Positions 1-7,573 of a stretch of DNA of 21,970 bases are shown piece by piece. The stretch comes from a virus. The notes under the pieces were generated by a model. That model was not told the origin of the DNA and did not search any database. It saw only the letters and a program-made list of their open reading frames with translations. The translations under genes and the position numbers were made by a program. Positions within the stretch are counted from its first letter, which is position 1, and every line of letters begins with the position of its first letter. The stretch lies in IMG/VR virus record IMGVR_UViG_3300042509_001635, positions 1 to 21,970 of that record. The stretch is one strand, 5' to 3'.

Positions 1-110
1 AGGGTGGCGGTGACGGTGGCGGCGGGCGGAGCGGGAACGACGGAGAGAACAACCTCGTTGAGGTTGCCGTCGCCGATCTGGGAGCCGCCGCCGATGTTCG
101 CGATAGTCAT
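1..110 (-). CDS. Probable virion protein, N-terminus only (cut by window edge)
   Basis: The reading frame starts at ATG 110 and runs off the left edge after about 36 codons. It begins MTIANIGGGSQIGDGNLNEV, rich in Gly, Asn, Val, Ala and Pro, with no charged DNA-binding character. An AGGA Shine-Dalgarno lies about 9 bases upstream. It follows the coat gene by 23 bases on the same strand. In phages with this head-gene set the gene after the coat gene is usually a small virion protein, so a structural role is inferred from position and composition. The exact function is unknown. Confidence 0.6.
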   Translation of the reverse strand, partial: MTIANIGGGSQIGDGNLNEVVLSVVPAPPAATVTAT

Positions 111-133
111 GTTCGTTTTCCTTGCGCGGGGGG

Positions 134-1342
134 TTAGCCGAGCAGCCGGGTGGCAGCGGCGGGACGGATGGCGGCGTAGCCGTAGAGGACGTCGATGCGG
201 CAGGGCATACGGTCGTTGTTGATGTCGTAGTCGCGGACGATACGCATCGAGATGCCGTTGTGGACTTGACGCGAAGCCATGTCGACGCCTTGCGGAAGCA
301 GGAGGTCGGCGGTGGCGAACGCGAATGCGTCCTTGTGATAGATCAGGTTCTGCGGAGCCGAGGTCGAGGCGACGCCGTTGAAGATGATGGCAGCGCCGGA
401 CTGCGGGAACGAGTTGACCGTGGCCAGGGCCTCGGACGACGTGTAGATCGGCGGCGAGATGGCGACCGAGGTGTAGGCACCGCCCGAGGCCGTGTTGGTG
501 GCCGTGCAGACGAAACGCTGGAGTTGGCCGGTGCTCTCGCGGGTTTGCGGGTTGACGGCGAACACGGCGTCGATCGTGAACGTGTCGCCCTTGTTGATGA
601 TCTGCGAGCCGGTGCCGGTGATGTTGATGGTCGACTGGCCCTGCGTAGCGACGGTGGTCGTCACGGTAGCGCCAGTGGCGGCACGGGTGCCGTAGGCGTG
701 GACTTTGATCGACTGCGACATGTTGATCTCGTCGTAGCCGAGGACGCCTTCGCCCATCATGCCGCTCTTGAACTGACGGCTGATGGTCGGGCCGGGGTTG
801 AACAGGCCCTTGAGACCTTCGACCAAGCCGGCGTTTGCGGCAGGGTTGACGGTCGCATAGCGCATGTCCATCGGGACAGCGCCTTCGTTGAGGACGCGCT
901 GGCCAGCCAGCAGAACCTCGGAGGTAGCCGGAACGACGGCGGCAGTGCCGACGGCGTTGTAGACGTCCTTGTAGACGTTGGCGACGTCAGCGTCGACGCT
1001 GGCGGCGAGCTGGCTGATGCGCGGCTTGAGGATGCGGTCAGCGAAGTCGTCCAGCGACAGGGCCATTTCGGCGGTCGTGAAGTTGACGCCGATGTGCTTC
1101 TGGTTGGACACCGACATCGTGGTGAACTGCTCGTTCTCGTCCTGCACTTGCAGGGCGGCACCGTCGGTAACAAGGGTGCGGTCGGGCAGGCGGATGCGCA
1201 GGGTGGAGCCGATCTTGGCACCTTCCTTGGCGAAGCTGTCGTCGTACTGGCGGTTGATGTTGCGCGTCAGGACGAGGTTGTTTTCGAAAATCTCCAGGGC
1301 CTTCCTGGTGATCATGTCAATAGTAAGCAGAGAGTTGGCCAC
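134..1342 (-). CDS. Major capsid (coat) protein, P22-type
   Basis: This 402-aa protein starts MANSLLTIDMITRKALEIFE, followed by NRQYDDSFAKEGAKIGSTLR near residues 30-50. That is the typical opening of P22-like coat proteins in many podoviruses, and the length also fits the family. About 415 copies of such a protein usually form the T=7 shell of the procapsid around the scaffold. The start is GTG (1342), preceded by AAGGA about 9 bases upstream; no better ATG exists near the conserved N-terminus. It lies 25 bases after the scaffold gene, the usual scaffold-coat order. Assignment is by recognised sequence style, not by a search. Confidence 0.9.
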   Translation of the reverse strand: MANSLLTIDMITRKALEIFENNLVLTRNINRQYDDSFAKEGAKIGSTLRIRLPDRTLVTDGAALQVQDENEQFTTMSVSNQKHIGVNFTTAEMALSLDDFADRILKPRISQLAASVDADVANVYKDVYNAVGTAAVVPATSEVLLAGQRVLNEGAVPMDMRYATVNPAANAGLVEGLKGLFNPGPTISRQFKSGMMGEGVLGYDEINMSQSIKVHAYGTRAATGATVTTTVATQGQSTINITGTGSQIINKGDTFTIDAVFAVNPQTRESTGQLQRFVCTATNTASGGAYTSVAISPPIYTSSEALATVNSFPQSGAAIIFNGVASTSAPQNLIYHKDAFAFATADLLLPQGVDMASRQVHNGISMRIVRDYDINNDRMPCRIDVLYGYAAIRPAAATRLLG

Positions 1343-1367
1343 AGCGGTGGTTCCTTGCAGATGGGGT

Positions 1368-2105
1368 TCAGTTGGCTGCTTTTCTCATCTGCCGAAGCCG
1401 TTCCTGCGCGATCCATTCCGACGTGCTCATGGAAGATACAGAGCGGGGGTCGGTGGTGTCGTAAGCTGGAGCGCCGTTGCTGGTAGGCGTGACAGGTGAG
1501 ATAGGCGGTGGTGCGGAGGTGGTGCGTTTGACCGGAGGCGATGCTGCCAAGGCAGCCTCAATCCGTCCGATCTCCTTGGCCTGCAAGAGCGGCGACAGTT
1601 TCGAAATCCGTGACGCTTCCGCCGGATTGGACCCGAGGTGGTAAAGCACGTCGGGGCCTTGGTCGGAGGCGCGGATGGTTTCGGCCATCTCGGCGGTGAT
1701 CGGCAGGGACGGGTTGTATGCGACCTGTTTGAAGTCGTCATACTTGCCGAGGGCCTGCTCCTCGCGGTCGAAATAGGCTTCGACAACGGCGTCCTGCTGA
1801 CGCTGCCGCTCCCTCTGCTCGACCAAGGCAACTGCCTTTTGTTCTGCCAGCGCCTCGGCGTATGCCTCGGTGCTCTCGAACTGGTCAGCCGGCGGAAGGA
1901 CGACGGGCGGTGGCGCTTGGCGCTGTTGCTCTCGTTCCCATTTACGCTGCTCTCGTGCGAGACGCTTGCTGACGACCGCATCCAGTTCTTCCTGGCTGAA
2001 GGTCTTGGGCGCGACGTCTTCCGGCGTTTGGACTTCGGCAACAGGAGGGGCCGTGGCCTCCAGTTCCGGCGCGGCTTCAACCCCCGCTGGGCTTTCGTCG
2101 GTCAT
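1368..2105 (-). CDS. Head scaffolding protein
   Basis: This 245-aa protein has a Pro/Ala/Glu-rich N-terminus, then FSQEELDAVVSKRLAREQRK (about 36-55) leading into a Glu/Gln/Arg-rich helical region to about residue 110. The segment YNPSLPITAEMAETI follows at about 130-144, and the C-terminal tail holds DTTDPRSVSSMSTSEWIAQE. This charged, coiled-coil-prone pattern is typical of phage scaffold proteins, which direct coat assembly and leave the procapsid before or during DNA packaging. ATG 2105 is chosen over an upstream in-frame start (2186), because the upstream residues lie in the intergenic leader and look non-coding. It sits immediately before the coat gene. No protease gene is visible, so release without cleavage (as in P22) is an inference. 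Confidence 0.85.
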   Translation of the reverse strand: MTDESPAGVEAAPELEATAPPVAEVQTPEDVAPKTFSQEELDAVVSKRLAREQRKWEREQQRQAPPPVVLPPADQFESTEAYAEALAEQKAVALVEQRERQRQQDAVVEAYFDREEQALGKYDDFKQVAYNPSLPITAEMAETIRASDQGPDVLYHLGSNPAEASRISKLSPLLQAKEIGRIEAALAASPPVKRTTSAPPPISPVTPTSNGAPAYDTTDPRSVSSMSTSEWIAQERLRQMRKAAN

Positions 2106-2189
2106 GTTGGCTCTCTGAGAACCCCCGGTGCGCTCCACCGGTAGAGTGACACATAAGCTACTACTGTCGCGGCTTTTAGGCAACAAGGT
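2106..2189 (-). promoter_or_regulatory. Leader of scaffold-coat genes with small hairpin
   Basis: This 84-base gap is the largest within the leftward operon below the portal gene. It holds a small hairpin (CCGGTG 2125-2130 with CACCGG 2136-2141, 5-base loop) just upstream of the scaffold start, and AGAGAG as a weak ribosome site. It may carry a separate promoter for high-level coat/scaffold synthesis or an mRNA processing site. No clear -35/-10 pair is visible. Confidence 0.3.
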
Positions 2190-2468
2190 TTAGAACACTT
2201 GCCACCAGCGCCGGTTCTGACTTTCTGCAATGGCGACGACGGCGTCTTTGCGGACGGAACAGACCCGCAGGTCGGCGTCTCCCTGGATAATGGCGTTGCC
2301 CAAATCACCCACCGTCTGGGCACCCGACACGTCGACCGTCGACACGCAGGGGGCCTTGAGGCTATCGGGGATCGTCACCTGAACCATTGCCGCGCCGCAC
2401 CCGCTCAAGACTAGCGCCAAAACCAGCAGGCAGACGCTGGTCAGCACCTTCGATTTTCTCGACTTCAC
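2190..2468 (-). CDS. Outer-membrane spanin lipoprotein (Rz1-like)
   Basis: The 92-aa product begins MKSRKSKV, then a hydrophobic stretch (residues 8-21) ending in the lipobox LVLSGC with Cys24 as the lipid attachment site. This is a type II (lipoprotein) signal, so the mature protein should sit on the inner face of the outer membrane and join the i-spanin to fuse the membranes at lysis. The chosen start is GTG 2468, with GGAG about 7 bases upstream. A longer frame opens at 2558, but its extra 30 residues are Arg-rich out-of-frame spanin sequence and would bury the signal peptide. It overlaps the i-spanin gene by 107 bases in a different frame and extends past its stop. It is less proline-rich than lambda Rz1. 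Confidence 0.8.
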   Translation of the reverse strand: MKSRKSKVLTSVCLLVLALVLSGCGAAMVQVTIPDSLKAPCVSTVDVSGAQTVGDLGNAIIQGDADLRVCSVRKDAVVAIAESQNRRWWQVF

Positions 2469-2682
2469 GTTGCTTCTCCGCTTGTTCCTGCCGGATGACC
2501 GGCGTCTGTTCGGCCACGGTGTCCAGCGCCTCGCCGACCGCTTCGGCTTGCTGCGCATCAGCCCGCGCCATTTTTACCGCTGAACAAGCTCCGCGCCACG
2601 ACAAAAGCACCAGCAAGGTGACGACGATGACGCCAAGGACGGCCCACGCTTTGGCCGTTAAGATGCGCGGGAACTGGATCAC
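2362..2682 (-). CDS. Inner-membrane spanin (Rz-like)
   Basis: This 106-aa protein has one N-terminal membrane segment (about residues 12-28). A Gln/Glu/Ala-rich periplasmic part follows that should form a coiled coil (about 35-80), the classic i-spanin layout. It starts at GTG 2682, whose GTGA overlaps the stop of the endopeptidase gene. The o-spanin gene starts inside it in another frame. Position after the endopeptidase and the overlapping lipoprotein gene support the call more than sequence similarity, since spanins diverge strongly. Confidence 0.8.
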   Translation of the reverse strand: MIQFPRILTAKAWAVLGVIVVTLLVLLSWRGACSAVKMARADAQQAEAVGEALDTVAEQTPVIRQEQAEKQREVEKIEGADQRLPAGFGASLERVRRGNGSGDDPR

Positions 2683-3104
2683 AGGACCAACTCGAAGTGC
2701 GGGCTGTCGCTCTCGCCCTTCTCGCGCGGCTTGCCGTCGCGGTCCCAGTCAGCGCCCCATCGGATCTCGACGCCGAGGGTGTCGGCAGCGGCGAACATGG
2801 CCTTGGCGACTACATCCAGCTTCTTGTGCGACCAGTCCACCGGGAACGGTACTAGGTCGACGGCGTGGCCGTAGCCGGTCTTGGGGTTAATGAAGTGGTT
2901 GGACTTGAGCGTCCACGTCACCTTCTGCCCCGGCTTGGTGCGGCCTTGAGCATACAGCTCGGCCTGTCGCGCCGGCGTGCGGACGCCTTCAAGGACCATG
3001 AAGTCCTGCTTGGTCAGTTCGACGGCCATCTTGACCACGTCGACCAGCTTGGGGTGGACGCCCAAGAGGCGTTCGAGAGACTTTGCGCCAAGGGCGTAGG
3101 TCAT
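2679..3104 (-). CDS. Endolysin: M15-family L-alanyl-D-glutamate/D-Ala-D-Ala-type endopeptidase
   Basis: This 141-aa single-domain enzyme should cut peptide cross-links of peptidoglycan once the holin opens the inner membrane. The opening (residues 8-21, SLERLLGVHPKLVD) and VLEGVRTPARQAELYAQG (about 37-54) match phage M15 peptidases. The likely zinc ligands are His70 (SNHF), Asp83 (GYGHAVDL) and His136 (SPHFEL). The usual SxHxxGxAxD motif is stretched by an insertion of about six residues between His70 and the Gly-rich part. There is no signal peptide, so it depends on the holin. ATG 3104 is preferred over TTG 3116: it has GGAAGAAG just upstream and an ATGA overlap with the holin-like gene. 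The exact bond cut is not decided by sequence. Confidence 0.88.
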   Translation of the reverse strand: MTYALGAKSLERLLGVHPKLVDVVKMAVELTKQDFMVLEGVRTPARQAELYAQGRTKPGQKVTWTLKSNHFINPKTGYGHAVDLVPFPVDWSHKKLDVVAKAMFAAADTLGVEIRWGADWDRDGKPREKGESDSPHFELVL

Positions 3105-3346
3105 GGCTTCTTCCAACTTGCGATGATGCGGGCAAGATCAGCAGCCGACGCGCCACCCATGTAGAGAAGGGCAAAGAACGCCTGCGATCCGATCAGGGCG
3201 AGCGCAATGTCCCGCAACGGGCCACCGTCTGACAGCTTCAAAACGATGCCTGCGAGAAGGGCCAGGGTGACGGACACATAGACGATCGTCACCCAGCGCC
3301 GCCAGTGGAACGAAGGCTCTGGCAACGGATCGTCTGCGTTTGTCAT
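3101..3346 (-). CDS. Holin-like two-helix membrane protein
   Basis: This 81-aa protein has a polar N-terminus followed by two predicted membrane helices (about residues 17-37 and 47-64) and a short basic C-terminus ending WKKP. The two-helix layout, the size and the position directly before the endopeptidase (ATGA overlap at 3101-3104) suggest the holin that opens the inner membrane at lysis time. The start ATG 3346 overlaps the stop of the previous gene by four bases. Holins share little sequence, so the call rests on topology and context. Confidence 0.7.
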   Translation of the reverse strand: MTNADDPLPEPSFHWRRWVTIVYVSVTLALLAGIVLKLSDGGPLRDIALALIGSQAFFALLYMGGASAADLARIIASWKKP

Positions 3347-3636
3347 GACGCGGGCTTTCTGCGGGGTGGGACAGGCAACAGGCGCTCGATCAAGTCCGTC
3401 AGGTGCTTGATCTGCTCTTGCAGCCGGATGACCTCGTCGCGCGTATTGTCATGCGAGGCGTCCTTGGCTTGCAACGTGGCGACGACGGCAGCGGTCGTGC
3501 CGATTTGCGCTGACACAGCCGCGACTTGATCGGTCGTCGCCTTGCCGTTAACGCGGCCTTCAAGCCGCACCAGCCAGATAATGACTGCAACGCCCGCGAA
3601 GCCGAGCGTGATGAGGTGGCCGGGTTCGAGGGTCAT
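3343..3636 (-). CDS. Membrane-anchored coiled-coil protein, possible second holin or lysis regulator
   Basis: This 97-aa protein has one membrane helix near the N-terminus (about residues 8-23). A hydrophilic stretch with a probable coiled coil follows (about 28-85: repeated Val/Leu/Ile spacing with Gln, Asp, Glu), then a basic Pro-rich tail. It lies between the fibre gene (6-base gap) and the holin-like gene (4-base overlap), so it is part of the lysis cassette by position. Single-helix proteins in this place can be accessory holins, antiholins or pinholins. Sequence alone does not decide. Confidence 0.55.
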   Translation of the reverse strand: MTLEPGHLITLGFAGVAVIIWLVRLEGRVNGKATTDQVAAVSAQIGTTAAVVATLQAKDASHDNTRDEVIRLQEQIKHLTDLIERLLPVPPRRKPAS

Positions 3637-3642
3637 GCTACA

Positions 3643-5037
3643 TCACCACGTTGCAATCGCCACACGCTTCCACGTATTCGTGGCCGTGCAGACGTAAATA
3701 TAGCTGCTGTCCCAGCAGATCGAGCCTGCAACACCCGTTGCAGATGCTGATGCAGGAGTTTTTGCCGTTTGAACGCGGATTTGATCGCCCTTGGCAATCA
3801 TGATGTTGCGGATAGTGACGTCGCCAGTTGAGAAGTTGCCCCGGATAAGAACGTTTGCCGCTCCGTCCGTGTTGGCGATAACCAGTTCGCCGCTGGCCAG
3901 GTCATTGAAACCTGCGTAGGGGCCGATACAAACCGACCCAGTGACGCTGGCGTCTGACGACTGATAAGCCGCGCGGTAGCCCATAAAGACGTTGTTATCG
4001 CCGGAGACTTGGAAACCGTGTTCGCAACCGACACCTGTGTTACCGTCAGATGTTACACCAGTCGCAGAGGCGCGGAAAAATCCATAAGTGCCAAATGACA
4101 GCGTGGTCGAAACTGACGTGGCAGCAAAGTGATTTCGATACCCCATCAGAACAGAGTCCGTGACGCTTGCCCCGGCGTTAGTGACAATGTCCGCGCCAAC
4201 GATAGTGGACCGCGTAACTGTCGAGGCAATGGCTGATGCGCCGCCAATAACCTCTGAAAGCGTCGAACCGGTCGCCGGGCTGTTCGCCATAACATTTCGA
4301 CCAATGGCGATCAGATATTCGCCTTCGGTCAAAGATCGAGCCGTCTGTTGCCCGATTATAACTGCGCCGCTCCCAGAAAAGTTTGCGCTGTTTAGGCAAT
4401 GATGGCCAACTACTGTGCAATAGTTTAACGCTGTTGAGTTAAACCCTGCGTCTACACCGATCAGCGTGTTCATAATGCCGATCGTAATCGCAAGCCCCGA
4501 CTGGTAGCCAAGCAGCGTGTTTGAGTGACCAGTAGTAATCCCGTTTCCAGCGGCGTAACCAAATGTTGCGCAAGCGTAGGCTGTTGTTGCATTTGGCATA
4601 TTAGCGAAGCCAAAGCCGGTATTGATGTCGCCGTTTTTGGTGCCCGCTACGTTATTGTTTAGCAACGGCGCAGTTGACCCGCCGCCGAAAGAGTTCCCCG
4701 ATATTGCCGAATAGCGCAACGGCCCGATTTCAAGCGTCGTCCGCTGTGCTGTTGCGTCTGCGTCATCCAGCAATGCCCGGCCCGCCGCCGTCAGATCGGT
4801 CATCGCCCACGTCCCTGCCCCAGTCGCGTAAGGCAGTTTGTTGGCGGCAGATGTCAGCGCCGCGATGGCCGTCAGGTCGGCGTCAAGCGGCTGGCTGGTC
4901 GCGGCCATATAGGTCCGCACGTTGGCTGCGGTCGTTTGCTTGAGTGGACCTGGCGCACGGTAAACCACCATCGCGTCGGTCCCGACGATCGGCGGCGTTT
5001 CTGCCGTCAACTGGGGGACTGTCTTACCTGCGGTCAT
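3643..5037 (-). CDS. Tail fibre / receptor-binding protein with beta-roll repeats
   Basis: This 464-aa protein has three visible parts. The N-terminus (1-105) contains [21 protein letters not shown] (about 50-70), a motif common in phage tail fibre shafts. The middle (about 157-378) carries some ten short repeats of the form N-T-hydrophobic-hydrophobic-G-x-x-A-G: NTLLGYQSG 173, NTLIGVDAG 190, NTGVGCEHG 333 and SVCIGPYAG 368. They resemble the left-handed beta-roll repeats of trimeric adhesin heads. The C-terminus (about 425-464) has the [13 protein letters not shown]...TWKRVA ending seen in many fibres. It probably binds the host surface as a trimer. The DNA looks more AT-rich than its neighbours, suggesting separate acquisition. 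It starts in a TGATG junction with the preceding gene. Confidence 0.8.
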   Translation of the reverse strand: MTAGKTVPQLTAETPPIVGTDAMVVYRAPGPLKQTTAANVRTYMAATSQPLDADLTAIAALTSAANKLPYATGAGTWAMTDLTAAGRALLDDADATAQRTTLEIGPLRYSAISGNSFGGGSTAPLLNNNVAGTKNGDINTGFGFANMPNATTAYACATFGYAAGNGITTGHSNTLLGYQSGLAITIGIMNTLIGVDAGFNSTALNYCTVVGHHCLNSANFSGSGAVIIGQQTARSLTEGEYLIAIGRNVMANSPATGSTLSEVIGGASAIASTVTRSTIVGADIVTNAGASVTDSVLMGYRNHFAATSVSTTLSFGTYGFFRASATGVTSDGNTGVGCEHGFQVSGDNNVFMGYRAAYQSSDASVTGSVCIGPYAGFNDLASGELVIANTDGAANVLIRGNFSTGDVTIRNIMIAKGDQIRVQTAKTPASASATGVAGSICWDSSYIYVCTATNTWKRVAIATW

Positions 5038-5471
5038 CAGGCGTACACGACGTTCAGGCCGAGGATTGCGCCGGCGGCGGGTGCCGTCGTGCCGTTGTCC
5101 GCAGCGACCGTAGTCAGGCCGTAGCCGATGCCGGTTGCGAAGACAAAGCCGTCCAGAACATAAGAGAAAGTTGCGAGCGCAGGCAGCGCCAGCGTCAGGA
5201 CCGGCGTGTCGGTCCCAACCGTCGGGGCCGTCGCCTTGTCGTAGAACTTCAGATAGGTGACCGAGGCCGACGAGTTGTAGCCGTTCACGCTAGACAGCGC
5301 GCCCGCTGACGCCTTGGCAGCGGTCGCGTTGGTAGTGTTCGCGCTCGACGGGATGCGGCTGGCCGCAGTCGGCACTCGCGCAAAGCTGGCAACAGACCCG
5401 TCTGCGTTGATGATGGCCACCGTATTGTCGACGACGGTGTTTGATGTCGGGAGGGGGACGATACGGGACAT
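5037..5471 (-). CDS. Small virion-associated protein, possible head decoration or fibre partner
   Basis: This 144-aa protein is rich in Ala, Thr, Val, Ser and Gly, with few charges, no membrane helix and no signal peptide. The stretch [20 protein letters not shown] (about 61-80) followed by [20 protein letters not shown] suggests an all-beta fold. Similar small proteins occur beside structural genes of many phages, with no agreed function. It lies 8 bases after the portal gene and its TGA overlaps the ATG of the fibre gene, so the two may be made in linked amounts. Decoration, fibre adaptor or assembly roles are all possible. Confidence 0.6.
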   Translation of the reverse strand: MSRIVPLPTSNTVVDNTVAIINADGSVASFARVPTAASRIPSSANTTNATAAKASAGALSSVNGYNSSASVTYLKFYDKATAPTVGTDTPVLTLALPALATFSYVLDGFVFATGIGYGLTTVAADNGTTAPAAGAILGLNVVYA

Positions 5472-5479
5472 GGGCTATC

Positions 5480-7570
5480 TCACATCTGTGGTTGCGGTTG
5501 CTGCGGGGTCAGCGTCTGAGGGGCAAGATCGCCCGTTTGCATGGCCGCGTCGATGGTGCCGTCGATTGTATCTTGTATTTGCTCCGGTGTCATGCCTGCC
5601 TGCATGATGCCGATGCGCTTGGTTTCTGCGTCGTACGCCTTGACCTGAGCCTCGAACTGCTTGGTGCGCATCTCCTGCGCCTCGATCGACTGCTCGACGT
5701 TCTTGAGCGCGCCCTGCATCTGCTGGAGCATCCCGCCCATCTCCTCAATCTGCTTCTCGGCAGCTTGCAGCTCGGGCGACTTGTCGTCGTCGGCCAGGAT
5801 CTTCGGGTCGATTGTCTTGCGCAGCCGCGCGGACATCTCCTGCGCTCCCGGCCAGTCCATGTTTTTGACGAACAGGTCGCCGGCCACCTGCCACAGGGCC
5901 GGGTTGCCTTGCAGCACCTGGCTCATGCTCTCGGCGGCTTCTTGGCGCTTGGTGGCGTAGGCAGGCCCGGTCACGGCCACGACGTCGTACTTGCCGACTG
6001 ACGGGTTGTAGATTTTCTCGATGACGTTGCCGTCCTCGTCCTCGATCTTGCGCACCGGCTCAGGCTGCATAGGGTCGATGCGGGCCATGCTGACCTCGCC
6101 GTCGAGGCCGATGATGCGCGCGATGCGCGCCGTGTCGTAGATTTTGGGGATCAGGTCGATGCACTGGCGCGTGACGTGCCGGATCGCGCGGGCGAGGTTG
6201 TCGATGTAGTGGTAGGTGCCGGTGTCGCCCTGGCGCTCACGCGCGAGGATAGCCTTGCCCGACCGCTCGTTGGACGTAGCGCCGAGGCTGCTGTCGTATT
6301 GCCCCGTGGTCGACTTGATGTCGTCCGACGCCCCCATCTTGGCCTGAATAAGCCCCGTCTGCGCCAACGGAGGCGGCGCGCGCTGCGGCAGTGGCAGCGG
6401 GTTGCCGAGCGCGTCGGTCGCGTCGGCGTTGACCTCCAGATACGGCCAGTTGTTGACGTTGGCCGTCTTCCACTGGCTTTCGTAGCCCTCGAACTGCCCG
6501 CCGTAGCCGATGAACGGGGCCTTGGGGGCCAGCGCCAGCATCTCGGCCTCTTGGCTGGTCCAGTAGTTGTACATCCGCTGCGCGTCCTTGGCGTTGCGGA
6601 TGAGGCCGGAGATGTGCAGTTCGCCGTCGATCTCGAACTCGTTGCCGACGACGCGGATCACAGGGATCCACTTGCCCGGCCAGTCCTGCTCTTGCAGCAC
6701 CTCGAACCCGTTGGTCTTGATCCACTTGATCGTTTTGCGGTCGACCGTGCGGGTGCGCGTCGGCTTGCCGAACAGCAGCCGGGCGACCTTGTCCTCGCGG
6801 CTGCCGTCCATGGCCGTCAGGCCGTCAGGGTAGAGGTTGAGCGTGCCCGGCTCGTGCTTGACGTAGAAATACTCGGCGATGCGCACCGTGTCCTGACTGA
6901 GCCATTGGCTCAGGCTCGGATCGCCGACGCCCTGCTCCTGGATCGACCGCACCGAGGCGTCCGGGAACTGGCGCTCGTACTCATCCTTCGTGACGTCCTG
7001 CGTGATGAAGCACCACTGGGCGTCCGCGCCCGTGGGGTCCTGGATCATCGGGTCCATGTAGACGCTGAACGAGTTGCGGATGCGCCCGATGCGGATGTCC
7101 TGATCGAAGGTGTTGTCGTCGCAGTACTCGGTCAGGAGCCGGATATAGCCCTCGCCGTATGTGACCTGATTGTCACAGGCTGTGTCATAGGCGACATCAG
7201 CGTCCGATGCGTACTCGATGTGGCGCACCATGCCGTTGAAGATCTCGGCCACCTCGATGTCGGCGTAGTCGTCCGACGGGATGACCTTGCCGGTGGGCCG
7301 GTTCTGGCGCTGGTCGTTGGTGACCTGCCTGACGTGCTGTGGCAGCTTGTTGATGGTCAGGCACGGACGCGCGTTGATCGTCATGCCCTGGCTGGAGCCA
7401 CGACTGGAGAGCACGTCGGAGGGCCACTGGTAGTTGTTATCAGCCGAGCCGGCCATGAACCGCAGGTCGTCCAGTTCGGCAGCCCGGCTGTCGCCGTACG
7501 CCGCCACGGCGACGTTCATGCGCGACCGCATGGTGGCCAGCAGGTCGCCCTTGATGTCGGTCTTGGCCAT
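5480..7570 (-). CDS. Portal protein, P22-type
   Basis: This 696-aa protein should form the 12-subunit ring at one head vertex through which the terminase pumps DNA. The N-terminal third contains ARPCLTINKLPQHVRQVTND (about 67-86) followed by a QNRP segment, and later DNQVTYGEGYIRL, MDPMIQDPTGADAQWCFI and GQYDSSLGATSNERSGKAI. These are typical P22-like portal segments, and the length fits the family (about 650-750). The C-terminal part (about 580-660) is Gln/Glu/Met-rich and helical, like the barrel region of P22 portals. It starts at ATG 7570, three bases after the large terminase stop, with only a weak ribosome site, so translational coupling is likely. Confidence 0.93.
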   Translation of the reverse strand: MAKTDIKGDLLATMRSRMNVAVAAYGDSRAAELDDLRFMAGSADNNYQWPSDVLSSRGSSQGMTINARPCLTINKLPQHVRQVTNDQRQNRPTGKVIPSDDYADIEVAEIFNGMVRHIEYASDADVAYDTACDNQVTYGEGYIRLLTEYCDDNTFDQDIRIGRIRNSFSVYMDPMIQDPTGADAQWCFITQDVTKDEYERQFPDASVRSIQEQGVGDPSLSQWLSQDTVRIAEYFYVKHEPGTLNLYPDGLTAMDGSREDKVARLLFGKPTRTRTVDRKTIKWIKTNGFEVLQEQDWPGKWIPVIRVVGNEFEIDGELHISGLIRNAKDAQRMYNYWTSQEAEMLALAPKAPFIGYGGQFEGYESQWKTANVNNWPYLEVNADATDALGNPLPLPQRAPPPLAQTGLIQAKMGASDDIKSTTGQYDSSLGATSNERSGKAILARERQGDTGTYHYIDNLARAIRHVTRQCIDLIPKIYDTARIARIIGLDGEVSMARIDPMQPEPVRKIEDEDGNVIEKIYNPSVGKYDVVAVTGPAYATKRQEAAESMSQVLQGNPALWQVAGDLFVKNMDWPGAQEMSARLRKTIDPKILADDDKSPELQAAEKQIEEMGGMLQQMQGALKNVEQSIEAQEMRTKQFEAQVKAYDAETKRIGIMQAGMTPEQIQDTIDGTIDAAMQTGDLAPQTLTPQQPQPQM

Positions 7571-7573
7571 GCG

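Noticed and set aside
122-1486. Long open frame on the plus strand opposite the coat gene
   Set aside because: High GC content leaves the opposite strand open. The translation is Val/Gly/Asp/Arg-rich without family features, while the minus strand gives a clear coat protein.
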